A stretch of 64,000 nucleotides of DNA from Lachancea thermotolerans CBS 6340 (taxonomy: Eukaryota; Ascomycota; Saccharomycetes; Saccharomycetales; Saccharomycetaceae). The stretch is taken from the NCBI RefSeq assembly GCF_000142805.1, contig NC_013081.1, positions 62,001 through 126,000 of the forward strand. The letters run 5' to 3'. A program made the position numbers and the translations under genes. Positions 35,462 to 47,300 of this stretch are shown here, piece after piece. Each line of letters begins with the position of its first letter. Position 1 is the first letter of the stretch. Under the pieces are notes generated by a model that had not been told where the DNA came from, ran no database searches, and saw nothing but the letters and a program-made list of their open reading frames with translations.

Positions 35462-37281
35462 CTACACGATTTCCAAATCGCTATCGCTGCTCTCAGAAGA
35501 TGGTGTCTTCTTTTGTTTTTGATTTGCCAGTTTTTCAGTGTCAAAATGCTCTCTCCAGACTTGCTCTCTTCTCAGAAGCCGCTTTTTTTGTTCAGCTTTA
35601 GAGGGAGCCAGACTGACGTTAGATTTCTTAAAGCTCATAATTTCCTTCACTTGAGATGATTTGGAGTTCAGTCCACTGTTCACGTTTTTTCCAAACTTCA
35701 GCACCTCACGCATCTTTCCTCGAAAAGGGTCAAATCCTATATCTCTCAATAGTCCGCTGTTCAGTACTTGCTCGGTCGCGTCTTTCATCTGCTTCTGCTC
35801 TTCTTTGCTTTTGTTGTTGAAGCTTTGATACCCAGTTTTCCCGATTGCACTATTCAGCTGGTTTTGGAGAGTTCTCTCTTTCTCACTGTCCTTGAGCTTC
35901 CTCCTTTTGTTTTCAAGATTGTTGAGCATATCAGGGTTCTGGTAACTATCATCGAAAAACGCCTTAGCGTAATTGGGGTTGCTGAAGAAGAGCGTGTTCT
36001 GACTCTCACCATCTTGAGCTTGTGGGGCGTGTTTGTCTGGAAGCAGCTGAAGCTTCCTTTTCACGCCAGAGGTCCCATAAAGCGCTTGCTTTTTACCATT
36101 TTTCACTGGTGATCTTAAAGATGTGCTTCCGTTAAGTTCAACACGCTGAGCGTTCACATGTCGAAACCTAACATCCTGGTGATATTCACACCTATCAGTA
36201 GCAGCTCGATTGATTGGTGCCCCGCAGGCTTTCCTTGTAGCCTTGTTGGGAATCCGGCAAAACCCAAGATCTTTGCTGGTTCCGATTTCAAGCACACAGT
36301 CGAAATTGTGTCTAATAGACAAATTGAAAGACTTTACCACTGGTCCTGAAAACTCATCGTTATTAACTTGTGACGGCCTCCATGGAAGAATGTCCGGGTT
36401 TAATATAGCAATAATGTCTCCAACTCTTAGATTGTAGTACTTCTCGACGTTTTTGTTGTTGAAGATGTAAATATCCAAGTTGTGCGTGAAGTCTGTTAGT
36501 GTCATCTTGAAATACTTCGAAGGTTTCGAAGAAGATGTTAGTTTAACTTCGGACTTGAAGCTAATAATGCCGATTGCAACCCAGTTAGCATAATCAGGCT
36601 CTGTGAATTTTGGTGGTCGAACTTTGCTGAAAAGTTTGGGAAGTCGCAGGACTTTAATCTCACGCATAATTTCGTCCAGTTCAGATGTAGACATATAGCG
36701 CCTGGATATGTTGAAGCCAGAGTATAATTCTTTTTCGTCTACGTTAACAGGTTGACTACCCTTCAAGCTATCGATACCTTTAAATGTGTGAACTCGACAG
36801 CTAAGCAGACTGCTTCGGTGTTGGATTTTCTGCTCCTCGACTTTGCGTGCATTGACAAAGTTCTCCACGAAGTACGATGTAGTATTGCTGGGACCATTCT
36901 TCCAGGGGACTTCGATAGAATCATTGTTGCTGTTAGCGGCTAATGTTATTCCCTTGGAACTCTTTTGACTTTGAGGAGAAGCTTTAGATTTCCTTTCTTC
37001 CTTGGGGGAAGCAGGGACTTCTACACGTTCTAAGGATTGACGCTGCGCCTTTTTTCGCGAAGCCTTCTGTTCCAGACGATCACGGAGATCTCTTTGTTGC
37101 CTCTCTAATTCGTCTAACTGCTGTTTAACTAATTGGAAAAAAAAAATGTTAGTTGAGATTGTCCGAGGCGAACACTTTAGTTCTAAATCAACATGCTTTT
37201 AGTGTCCTCGTCCTCATCTGATGTAACGATATCGTGAACGTCAAGCTGCAGAACTTCCCTAGGGTCAGTTTCTTGCCCCAT
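35462..37281 (-). CDS. MCM10: Replication initiation factor Mcm10, spliced
   Basis: Two exons on the minus strand, 37281-37197 and 37128-35462, total 1,752 nt, 583 residues (571 in S. cerevisiae). Exon 1 encodes MGQETDPREVLQLDVHDIVT plus an acidic run, matching the S. cerevisiae start (DPREIL ... TSDEEDE). Exon 2 continues with a coiled coil (KQQLDELERQQRDLRDRLEQ), an OB fold (about 210-310, PPKFTEPDYANWVAIGIISF) and the zinc finger CRIPNKATRKACGAPINRAA followed by C-x2-H (about 315-343). Mcm10 binds the CMG helicase, polymerase alpha and ssDNA and is needed to start helicase movement. Exon 2 alone has no usable ATG before the OB fold. Matches YIL150C next to the MLP gene. It converges with the lipid-kinase-like gene, with 6 bp between stops. 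Confidence 0.93.
37129..37196 (-). other. GC-AG intron of MCM10
   Basis: 68 nt. The donor is GCATGT (37196 leftwards) instead of GTATGT. The branch point is AACTAAC (37154-37148), followed by a T10 tract and the acceptor AATTAG ending at 37129. Splicing joins AAA A|TT AAA in phase and avoids a TAG six codons past the donor. No GT donor nearby restores the frame. Confidence 0.85.
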
Positions 37282-37470
37282 ATCCGTAGCCTCGCCTACA
37301 AAGAGCACAGTTTATATATTAATATTACTCAAAAAATCAAATATTAAAATAATCTTCATAATACAAATTATACATGAATGAGATGGAAGCCTCTGGTCTA
37401 TTACCTGGGTTGTAAAAAATTGAGGTATGAGCGGCTATTAAAAATAATTTAGAATCTGCTCACGCCTCTT

Positions 37471-40400
37471 CTAATCTTGATCAGGTTTTGTCCTTTTGGA
37501 AGGACTTTCATTTCCCACTTCAATAGCCCTTTTCGTTGGTGTGAGCCCATCCTGAGTAGCATTCCCTTCTGTTAGCTGTGTTTTTGTAGCTTGTTGCTGC
37601 CCGTTGGGTGCTTCCTCAGGTTGTGATTGTTGCGGTTCGGGGGTCAGACTTGGAAGCGAAATTTTTTTTATAGGCAATGATTCTTTATTAGGATCATTAC
37701 GAGACAAAGCGTCCTCTAGTGGGGAGGCCTCCAAAATCCGAACAGGCTTTTCTGTGGGACTGTTTTTACTAGTAGGTGCGCTGGGCACTGCTTCAGTACC
37801 GCTGGCTTTAACCTGTGCTTCAAGTTTTGCTATTTTCTTCTCCAAGAACATTGACTTCATGCTCGCTTGTTGTTTGCCTTCATCAAATGCCTTTTTTCTA
37901 ACCTGCGCCATTTCCTCGTCCATTTCCCTTGTCAGGTCTGCCTTCAGCTTTTCCATCTCTTGCTTGTGCCTCTTCATCACCTCAGTAAAGCTCGCAGGCT
38001 GAGGTTTCTCGTTTGCTAATTCAGAGGCACGTTTTTGTAGTTTAGCTTCGAACTCCTGCTCCAGTTCGCTCTTCCGTGTTTCGACTATTTTGTTTATCTT
38101 TTCTTCCGTTGGAAGACGAATCCGTTTTCTTAAGATTTCATTTGACTCTTCTATCCTTTTTATCGTTTTCTGCTCATAGTCTTCTTCCCACTGTTTTTTT
38201 AAAGTCTCGATGTCAACAGGAGTGTGTTTTCCATTTTCTTCAAGTTCTTTTTCATAAGTGGCTTTTTCCTTAAGCCGGAGTTCTTCATAGTGGCTCCTTA
38301 TCTCAGCCTCCTTCTCCGCGATCAACGTGTTGCTGTGTTCTTCTAGATCTCTCTTCATCTTCTCAAGCTCAGAACTATCGGTAAAAGCCCCCTGTTTGAC
38401 TTCCTCGAGAGATTCAACTTCCCTCCGAGCTTCATCCAAACGCCTTTCTAGCTCTTCTGCGTGGCTTTTAACCTTTTCAAGCTCAGATTGCAGGGCTTTT
38501 TCAATTTGAGCCCGATCGCTTTCAATGTCTTGAGCCTTTTTCTCTGCTTGTGAAAGCTTTTGGAGAGCGCTTTCCAGTTCTGGTTGAGTAGTTGAGTCAG
38601 CTTTAGCTTCGCTCTCAACTCTTTGAAGACTTTCTTGTAGCGCTTTGTTAACATCTTGTTCTTTTCTTAATTGAAGCTCCATGTTACTCTGTGCCTCGCG
38701 CGCCTGAGCCAACTCGACAGACAGATTGTTTTGGACAGCCTTCGCAGCGTCCAGCCTTTCTCTTGCCTGCTTCTTTAACCTCTGGAAGCGGTCTTCCAGT
38801 TCGGAGTTCTGGTCTGCTTTTGCAGCCAGCTCCGCTTTGGCCTGTGACAACTCTTCTCCCAGCTTCTTATGCTCCTCCGGATCAATCCTCTCAAACTTAC
38901 TTAAAATGTCTTGTGATCTCTGTTTCCACCGGTTTGTTTCCTCACTGATTAATGATATTTGACTATCCTTAGCCCTCACAGACCTTTTCAGCGAAGCCAA
39001 TTCGCTCTCAAGAGGTTGGAGAGATTGCTGTAAATTATCAATTTGGCCTTCAAGTTCTTGGCAGCGTTGTGTTTTCTTCTGCACTTCAGAACGTAGAGTT
39101 ATGTTGCTCTCTCTAAGGAGGTTGAGCTGGTTCAGCTGCTCCAGTAGTTTGTTGTGCTCGTCTGCCATTATCGAATTTTGACTTGAAAGCGCTTGCAGGC
39201 TACTCAATTCTTCCTTAGCAAAAGACAGCTCTTGCTCAATCGCCTCAAGTTTCCGAAGTGAAACAGTCTCACTCCTCTTGCTAACCTCCAGCTTTGTTTG
39301 CAAAATGTCGCGCTCGCGTCTCAAACTAGTAATTAGTTCACGCACTTTTTCTTGGGGTTCACTTTGGCCTAATTCGGAGTTGGGATCTTTAGCTTCAAGG
39401 TCTAACTGGTCTAAAAGCAATCCGTTTTGAACAGTGAGATCCTCTATCCTTTGGTTCAAGGAACGCAGTTGAGCCTCATATTCTTCCTTTTGGTTTAGCC
39501 ACTTTCCGTCGCTTTCATCCAAGGTTTTCTCTAACTGCTCTATTGAAGACTGGAGCACAGATGCTTGATTCTTGTATTTCTGGCTCTCTTCTCTCAGCTG
39601 GCTTATTGTTTTTGAAACATCAGCGTGTCTCTGGAGCTCCTGCTCGTAGTTTTCTTGTGCTTTATTGGCAAAGGCGGCCTGCTGGTTTAGGTCTTGTGTT
39701 AATTTTCCTAGCTGTTGTTCATAGTGCTCCTTCATAGAGTTCATAGTCTCTTGGGTTGATTGCAGGCTTACTAGCTGGTTCTCTAGCTCGTTTTTCTCAG
39801 AGTCAAATTGCTTCTTTTGATGACCTAACTCGTTATTCAGGTTTGAGATTTGGTGCTTTAAGGCTTCAACTTGGCCAACAAGTTCGTCTTCCTTCTTTTT
39901 CATATTGCCGAAGTCCTTGGAATGCTCGTTCTTGAAGCGCTCGAAAGCATTGGTAATTGCTGAAAGCGCTTCCTCAGCAGACTTGTACCTACTTCTATGC
40001 TCCTCAATCTGTGAATAAGCATCTTGTAGCTTGATCTTTGACTTTTCTAGCTCCATTCTTAGGGCTTCAGTTTGGGCCAAAACATCGTCTGTTTGGTTCA
40101 AAACGTCGTATGATTGAGCTTTCGTCTCAACTTCTTTTAGCCTGCCCTCGAGTAGCTTTTTTTGGCTTTCAAGGTCTCTAGTGGTCTGAGCTTGTGACTC
40201 AAGTTGGGATGTCACGACCTTCAGGGTCTCGTTCAAGGAGTCAATTTTCTCCTGGTACCACTGGCTTCGAGAATCATTCGTTTGTATAAAATCGTTGAAC
40301 TCTTCATCTTTTCTGGATAGCTGTGTTCTCAGTTGGGAAGCTTCTACCTCTAAAGCATCAACTTTTTCTTTGTAGCTTTTCTCGGTTTCTGCGAGCAGTT

Positions 40401-42786
40401 TGTCTCTCTCCCCCTGCAATGTCTGCAGTTGTGTTACTAAAATTGTCAAGTTGTTGCGCTCAGCCGTGAGTTGTTCAATACTTTCAGTGTTCTTTTTCTG
40501 ACAAGAGCTTAGGGACTCTATTTTCGCCACTGAGCTTTTCAACTCAGACTCCAAAGTAGCTAACTTAGATTGACACTCTATGAGGCAGCTTAGTGTCTCT
40601 TGCGTTTTCGTATCTTGCTTTAGGAGATTGTCTTGTATAATGTGATATCTCTTGTTGAGTTCCTCGTTTTCCTGTTTTGTCAACTTGAGAGAGCCCTGAG
40701 AGACTTTCAGCCTCTCTTCAGCTAAGCACTTCGAAGTCCTTTCCTTCTCAATCTCAATTGCAAGTTTTGTCTTTTGTCTCAGTAGTTCTTGAATCTCAGA
40801 GTTCAACATTTTCATATTTTTCTCAGCCTCTTCTCGTTCGGTAACAAGGCTACGCTCAAGATCATCCACCCTGGCACTCATTTTACCTTTGGAGTTTGCA
40901 AGGGCATGTTCTGTGATCTTGTTGCCATTGTTGGTACTGGGCTGAATAGCCTTGTATGCATCACGCTCCTTGGTGAGAACTTCAATGCGAGATTCTAGTT
41001 CTTGAGCATGTTCTTGTAAGGTTATGATAGCCTCCTTTGCCTCCCTTATGGCATCGTTTTCAACAGTTTTTGACCTCATCTTTGACTGTTCCTCCTCGCT
41101 CTCCAGCTTATCTGCAAGGTTCCTTATGGTACGAAGAAGATCTGAGTTTTTCGATTGCAGTTCGACGATGTCGCGGAACTCAACTAGCCTTTCAGATATG
41201 ACCTTTTGAGTGTCGCGTTCAAGAGATAGATCACCTTGTTCCAAAATTCTTCTCACGAACGCAATTTCCTCTGTGGTGAGAGGGCCCTTTGAATCGCTCC
41301 TTACAGAAGCCTGAATCAAGAGATATTGAACTTGACGGGCCAGGTCCGACCGCTGTCTCGTTAACTCCGATATCTGAATTTCGAAGTCATGAATTTGTGC
41401 TTTTGTCCTCCTGAGATCTAGGGCAACACTTTCTTTGTCCTTGGAAATTGATTCCAGCATGTAAGCAGTTTCGGCTAGTTGCTCTTCAAGCATGTCGTTG
41501 CGATCTTTGAATGAGCTTAACATTGGAACTTTGCTCTCCAGTTCTACAACAAAGGCTTCAACCTGGTTCTGTAAGTGCTCTTTCTGTCGTTTTTCGTGTA
41601 TGACCTGTCTCTTCAACAAGCTGATGTCCCCATAGAGATCTGTTACCGAGGCTGGATATTCATGTGCTGAAGATTTCAGGCGACTCTCTTTGTCTGTAGA
41701 TACCAGATCCTGCACAGTCTGCTCCAGTTTTTGAACTTTAAACTCACTTTCTTCAAGCTGCTGTGTTTTTTGTGCAAGCTCTTCAGAAAGAGCGTTTAGC
41801 GGGTTAGAAAAAGAGCCGTCGTCGCCTTCTCCAGCAGTACTTCTCAATTCCAGATCAGATTTAAGAGATTGGACCTGTCCTTCTAGCAAATCCACCAAAC
41901 GCTCTTTCAAAGACATTTCGCGGGTAAACTCTTGTTTTTCTGAATTTAAATTATCAGTCAACTTCTTGACATTACGAAGCTGAGTTTCCAAATCATTTGT
42001 GATCCGCGCGTTGTGCTCTCTTAGTGATTTATTGGTTCGTGTTGAAGCCTGGAGCTCCTGCTCAAGAGTCTCCAGCTTTTGAGTCAAAGCTGCGAGCTGT
42101 GACTGAGTTGTATGCCTGTATGCATTAAACTCCGCATTTTTTTGACCGAGCTGCGACTCCAGCCACTCGCTGTTCGATCTGCAAAGCGATAGCTCCTGTG
42201 AAAGTCTATGAAGCTCTGCCTTGCGCTGCAGATCCTCGGACTTTGACACGCGGCTTTCGCTTTCGAGATCGAGTGTTTGCTGTCGCAAACGCCTGTTCTC
42301 TTGCATTAGGTCGTCGGCCTCTTGCTTGAAGGAAGAGAGCTCGCTGATTTTTTCGTTTAGCAGGCGCGCTACGTCATTCTTGCTCGACTCCAGAGCTTGC
42401 TTCTGTTGCTCAAGCGCCTCTTTGCGTACACGAAGCGTCTCGGAGTCATTGAGGGCGCGCTGCTTCTCAGAAGTCAGCTCCAGTTTCATTTTCTCGAATT
42501 GTGCGCTTTCGCCGCGCAGTGATTCAAGCTCTTGCAGTAGCAGATGGACTTGGTCTTTGCACGCGCCCAGTTTGCGCTCGGATGAGGACCTAAGTTCATC
42601 GACTGTCACGCTTGTTCTGAGATTCTCTGCCTGCAGCTGCTGGAACTCCCGCGCCTTGGCGGCTATATTCACTACAACACCGCCGTCTACGGCCAATAGC
42701 TCATTAGATTCTATGCCTAAAAAGCTGGCCGCAGTTTCTGCCGCTTCCGCGCTTTCGAGCCGCGGTAGCTCGTCAGTGTTGGCCAT
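37471..42786 (-). CDS. MLP1: Nuclear basket protein Mlp1/Mlp2 (Tpr homologue)
   Basis: 1,771 residues from the ATG at 42786; ten more codons upstream begin only at TTG. Almost the whole protein, about residues 45-1590, is heptad-rich coiled coil (E, Q, L, K), as in Mlp1 (1,875) and Mlp2 (1,679). The last ~120 residues are low-complexity and contain basic KR pairs and a C-terminal PSKRTKPD that may act as nuclear localisation signal. Mlp proteins form the nuclear-pore basket and act in mRNA quality control, gene tethering and silencing. The gene is the single ancestor of YIL149C and YKR095W, shown by MCM10 on one side and RPL40 on the other. Confidence 0.93.
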   Translation of the reverse strand: MANTDELPRLESAEAAETAASFLGIESNELLAVDGGVVVNIAAKAREFQQLQAENLRTSVTVDELRSSSERKLGACKDQVHLLLQELESLRGESAQFEKMKLELTSEKQRALNDSETLRVRKEALEQQKQALESSKNDVARLLNEKISELSSFKQEADDLMQENRRLRQQTLDLESESRVSKSEDLQRKAELHRLSQELSLCRSNSEWLESQLGQKNAEFNAYRHTTQSQLAALTQKLETLEQELQASTRTNKSLREHNARITNDLETQLRNVKKLTDNLNSEKQEFTREMSLKERLVDLLEGQVQSLKSDLELRSTAGEGDDGSFSNPLNALSEELAQKTQQLEESEFKVQKLEQTVQDLVSTDKESRLKSSAHEYPASVTDLYGDISLLKRQVIHEKRQKEHLQNQVEAFVVELESKVPMLSSFKDRNDMLEEQLAETAYMLESISKDKESVALDLRRTKAQIHDFEIQISELTRQRSDLARQVQYLLIQASVRSDSKGPLTTEEIAFVRRILEQGDLSLERDTQKVISERLVEFRDIVELQSKNSDLLRTIRNLADKLESEEEQSKMRSKTVENDAIREAKEAIITLQEHAQELESRIEVLTKERDAYKAIQPSTNNGNKITEHALANSKGKMSARVDDLERSLVTEREEAEKNMKMLNSEIQELLRQKTKLAIEIEKERTSKCLAEERLKVSQGSLKLTKQENEELNKRYHIIQDNLLKQDTKTQETLSCLIECQSKLATLESELKSSVAKIESLSSCQKKNTESIEQLTAERNNLTILVTQLQTLQGERDKLLAETEKSYKEKVDALEVEASQLRTQLSRKDEEFNDFIQTNDSRSQWYQEKIDSLNETLKVVTSQLESQAQTTRDLESQKKLLEGRLKEVETKAQSYDVLNQTDDVLAQTEALRMELEKSKIKLQDAYSQIEEHRSRYKSAEEALSAITNAFERFKNEHSKDFGNMKKKEDELVGQVEALKHQISNLNNELGHQKKQFDSEKNELENQLVSLQSTQETMNSMKEHYEQQLGKLTQDLNQQAAFANKAQENYEQELQRHADVSKTISQLREESQKYKNQASVLQSSIEQLEKTLDESDGKWLNQKEEYEAQLRSLNQRIEDLTVQNGLLLDQLDLEAKDPNSELGQSEPQEKVRELITSLRRERDILQTKLEVSKRSETVSLRKLEAIEQELSFAKEELSSLQALSSQNSIMADEHNKLLEQLNQLNLLRESNITLRSEVQKKTQRCQELEGQIDNLQQSLQPLESELASLKRSVRAKDSQISLISEETNRWKQRSQDILSKFERIDPEEHKKLGEELSQAKAELAAKADQNSELEDRFQRLKKQARERLDAAKAVQNNLSVELAQAREAQSNMELQLRKEQDVNKALQESLQRVESEAKADSTTQPELESALQKLSQAEKKAQDIESDRAQIEKALQSELEKVKSHAEELERRLDEARREVESLEEVKQGAFTDSSELEKMKRDLEEHSNTLIAEKEAEIRSHYEELRLKEKATYEKELEENGKHTPVDIETLKKQWEEDYEQKTIKRIEESNEILRKRIRLPTEEKINKIVETRKSELEQEFEAKLQKRASELANEKPQPASFTEVMKRHKQEMEKLKADLTREMDEEMAQVRKKAFDEGKQQASMKSMFLEKKIAKLEAQVKASGTEAVPSAPTSKNSPTEKPVRILEASPLEDALSRNDPNKESLPIKKISLPSLTPEPQQSQPEEAPNGQQQATKTQLTEGNATQDGLTPTKRAIEVGNESPSKRTKPDQD

Positions 42787-43043
42787 TTTGGTTACTAACG
42801 CGCTATGGATGCTCAATCGCAGCCCAAGCTATACTCGGAAAAAGCCTGTAGGATTCCAGTACGAGTGCTTTAGCGCCAGTGAAAATTGGTCTATCGCTGG
42901 ATCTTGTGACGCAGTTCTAACCGCGCTACCGGAGATTATTCGCGTTCGGTCTGGTATTACGCTTCATCGCCTATTTACGTTTTCGCACATAGTGCGTGTT
43001 TGCCACCAACACAGACTGAAGAGGGTAACTGAAAAAGTCTTTG

Positions 43044-43051
43044 GTCACATG
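43044..43051 (+). promoter_or_regulatory. Cbf1-type site GTCACATG
   Basis: Matches RTCACRTG exactly, 11 bp upstream of the first Rap1-like site and about 330 bp before the RPL40A ATG. Cbf1 is known to bind ribosomal-protein promoters in some yeasts outside the duplicated clade. Confidence 0.45.
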
Positions 43052-43062
43052 ACCCTATTTAA

Positions 43063-43071
43063 ATCCGTACA
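43063..43071 (+). promoter_or_regulatory. Rap1-like RPG box 1
   Basis: ATCCGTACA, the core of the classic HOMOL1/RPG element (ACATCCGTACA), 301 bp upstream of the RPL40A ATG. Confidence 0.65.
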
Positions 43072-43139
43072 ATATGCTTACGGATAACAGGCCGGGTAAA
43101 GTATCCTGGCGTGCAAAGCGACAAGTGAGTTTGACTAGC

Positions 43140-43148
43140 ATCCGTACA
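43140..43148 (+). promoter_or_regulatory. Rap1-like RPG box 2
   Basis: The identical 9-mer ATCCGTACA in the same orientation, 77 bp after the first copy, inside GCATCCGTACACC. Tandem same-direction pairs are usual for ribosomal-protein genes. Confidence 0.7.
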
Positions 43149-43371
43149 CCTGTTTCCGACAGATTTTTTTAGATTCGAAAATTTTTGGTAAGCGGGTATG
43201 TGACCCACGCAACTTTTTTGCCCACGCAGAGGCCAGGCAGCGCGCAAAGGATCGCGGGCAGGGTGTGGGACGTGCTGTGCGTACTCAGAGTAGGAAGTCA
43301 GGCTTGATATTATCAAAGTTTCACCGTGATTAACGAAACTTAACAATCACTTAGTAGTTCAAGACTCAAAG

Positions 43372-44121
<750 letters not shown>

Positions 44122-44376
44122 TCGGTTTCATCCTTTGTGCTCACCTCAAGGATATATCGTGTCCCGATTTTATTTCATTACCACATATTTACGCTTGTAT
44201 CACAGTAAAGTAAGTAATTTAAACTCTTCGGTTTTAAAACTATGAAGCTGCGTCTGACAGGGACGGGACGGCCCCATTAGCTTGAATTCAGAAGAAAATT
44301 ATTTTGTTTATTAAAGCTCTATGTTACATCGCTATGCGTGCGGGTATCCCTTGCATCCGCTCTTCTGGCCTGTCTT

Positions 44377-47300
44377 TCAAGCCTGGCCTTCCGTTTTGCC
44401 TTTCTTCTCGCCGTCCGCCTTGAAGTAAGTCGGACAGTACTCACTCAAAATCTCCTTGATCTTGGGTCTTCTGATAGGTTTTGCGAGGAAACCGTTCATG
44501 CCAGCGTCTATGCATTCTTTAATGTTTCTGTCATCGGCGTACGCCGTTAGTGCCACTATGGGGTGCGTGTAGCTTAATTCATTACGGATCATGCGTGTAG
44601 CCGACAAGCCATCCACCCGGGGCATCTGCACGTCCATGAAAATGAGATCGTAAAACTTGCCTGCTTCATTTCTGGCTTTAACCTTGTCAAACGCATCCTG
44701 GCCATCGCATGCCAAATCCACGTCATCCAGCCCTTCCAGGTTTAGCATGCGCTTTATCACTTCTTGATTGACATTGTTATCCTCAGCAACAAGCACTTTG
44801 CACTTGTTAGCTACAGATGTGGTAGTGACGCTTCTAGTAGATAGGGCTGTCCCGGTACTCTGTAAGAACGGCCTATCGACACGTACACTTCCAACGCTCA
44901 CCTCACTTTCTGATACGGTTGGGGTCCCGACGCTGCTGTTTTGTCCCGAGGAGGATGAATGCGATTTTTTGCGTTTATTGTTTTTGCTCACCTTAAATTT
45001 GACTTTCCTGTTCTTCTTGCTGTCGGGGTTGAATTCATCTTCAAATGGGTTTTCGTCTTCTTCGAAACATAGTTCTTTCGTCTGCGTCAACGGAACCGTA
45101 AACGTAAACTTGCTCCCAACTCCAACTTTAGAATCAAGTGACATGCTTCCATTCATCATCGCTGCCAGCTGTCTGCAGATCGACAATCCCAACCCAGTAC
45201 CTCCGTATTGGCGAGACAGCGTTTGGTCGCCCTGAACAAATGGCTCAAAAACACTTTCTTGTAAAGCAGGTTCGATACCAGGACCAGTATCTTGCACTTC
45301 CATAGCTATCGCCAATCTCCTGGGGTGTTCAAGAGGACGACCGTCTTCGTTTTCTCCACTGTTGCCTTTGCGAAGTCTTGAATGGAATATAGCGTCGTCG
45401 TACGAGCTAGCATTTTCTGACTCTATAGACCTCGCGTCTTCGTTTTGGTTTTCATTACTGTCTTCTCGTTGCGTTTCGTTGTTTGTGTCATCTTTTCCAC
45501 TCACCTCTGCTTCGCCCCTGTATTCTTCCTCTTCACTTTCTTCATCGCCTTCGTCTTTATCATCATGGTCCAGCTTCTCCTCTTTTTCGTCTTCCTCAGA
45601 GCTTTCGGTCAATTTACCTGATGTTGTTTCAGCTTTTGATCCGTTTGAAGTCTCTGAAGTTGAGGGTGATGGAGGCCAAGTTGCGTTCGAGCTGGACGCG
45701 GATTCAGTTACGTCTTTGATTCCCCCTTTCTCAGTAGGTCCCAAAGTTGAGCTTTCCTTCTCGGACTCTTGTATGGGCACAACAGCCGCTCTATCAAAGC
45801 ATCCATTGGAGGCCTTGGACTCATCATATTCCCCAAGAAGCGTAAACTTGACATTTACTCTTCCATCGACTGGAGTAAATTTGAGTGCGTTGGATACCAA
45901 GTTCATCACAATCTGTACGATTCTATTAGAATCTCCCCATAGCACCATCGTTCTCAGAACGTTGGGAATAATTGATATGGTCAAGTTAACATGCTGGTCC
46001 TTCGCTAGTTTCCCAAAAATAGATTCAACTTGAAGTGCGATTTCATGGACAGTAAAATCTCTCTCTTCTAGTTTGGTGCGCTTCAAAACATTCTTCGAAA
46101 AAGTCAGCAGCTCAGTCATGATATGAAGTAACAGTTCCCCTGAGCGGAAAATCAATTTTAGGCTGCTCTTTACCTTTTGCATATCATTTTCCGCCATTGC
46201 AATAGCTGTCATGCCCAAGATACCATTCAGTGGAGTTCTCAGCTCATGAGATATATTTGCTATGAAGACCGTTTTTGCTTCATTAGCACCTTCCGCTTCT
46301 ATCTTCGCAGCCTCAAGCTGCCTTGTTCGAGCCCGCACTCTATCTTCGAGAAGTGCATAATGCCTGTCGAGCTCGTCAGTCATTGTGTTAAACGTTTCAG
46401 TCAACTCAGATAATTCGTCAGAAAAAAGTCGGTTGTAAGTTGGAACTCTAGCTTCTATCAGATTTGTTGAGGTAATGTAACGTTCGGACCTCGCTGACCT
46501 TTGTTCACTAAACAAGGACCCTGGCGTTGGAGAGTGAACCTTTTGCAGCGCAGCATCCTCGTTATTCTCGATACCATCTGGCTGTATCTCCTCAAAATCA
46601 TTTTTGTTCAACGTTCCCTTTGCGCTCTCGGGTATATACTTGTGTTTGGACGACCTTGCAACAGACCCAGAACGCCTTATAGAAGCGGGATGGAGAGCTG
46701 AACTAAAGGACTCGGCTGTACTACTTCGTTTGTGGCTGTAGAGAGTACTGCCGTTATCTGATCTTAAACCTCGACCGGCGGTTATAATTTCAGTAGCCTT
46801 TTGCAGGCGTACGATAGGCTGTACAGCCCAGTGAGAAAGCGGGAATGTTACAGCGCATGTTACAACGGCGATAGCGACGCATGTACCCACGATAATCCTT
46901 GCCAGCCGGGTTGACGGATAAAGAAATTTACTTTCTGGCTGTGTAATGATAGCAACCCACTGAACAAGGTCACTCGAGCAGGGTGAGTAGCCGATAGCTA
47001 CTGCCTTGCTGTACAAAAAATGTGTGCTTTTGATGGATCCGCCCTTGCTTTGCTTGAAAGCGTCCATGAGAAAAGAATCATTGCCAATGGTATAGCGTTT
47101 GTCAATGATATCAGAGGGCATCCCGTAAGGGGGAAAAACGAGGTGGTATCCAGCAAGCTCGCGGTTATCATACACAGTTGACACTAGGATTACCGATGAA
47201 TCTTCTAATGCTGTTGTGTCATTGAAAACCGTCTTAAGCCCTTCTGCAGAAATGACTACCGTGATATAGCCGTAAACTTTTGACGTCGAGAGGATAATGG

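Larger units (their letters stand above)
42787..43371. promoter_or_regulatory. Divergent MLP/RPL40A promoter
   Basis: 585 bp. It holds two Rap1-type sites and one Cbf1-type site (listed separately), then T-rich segments (GATTTTTTTAG at about 43163) typical of ribosomal-protein promoters. A 288-codon plus frame (42221-43087) running in from the MLP coding region is a coding shadow. Confidence 0.7.
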
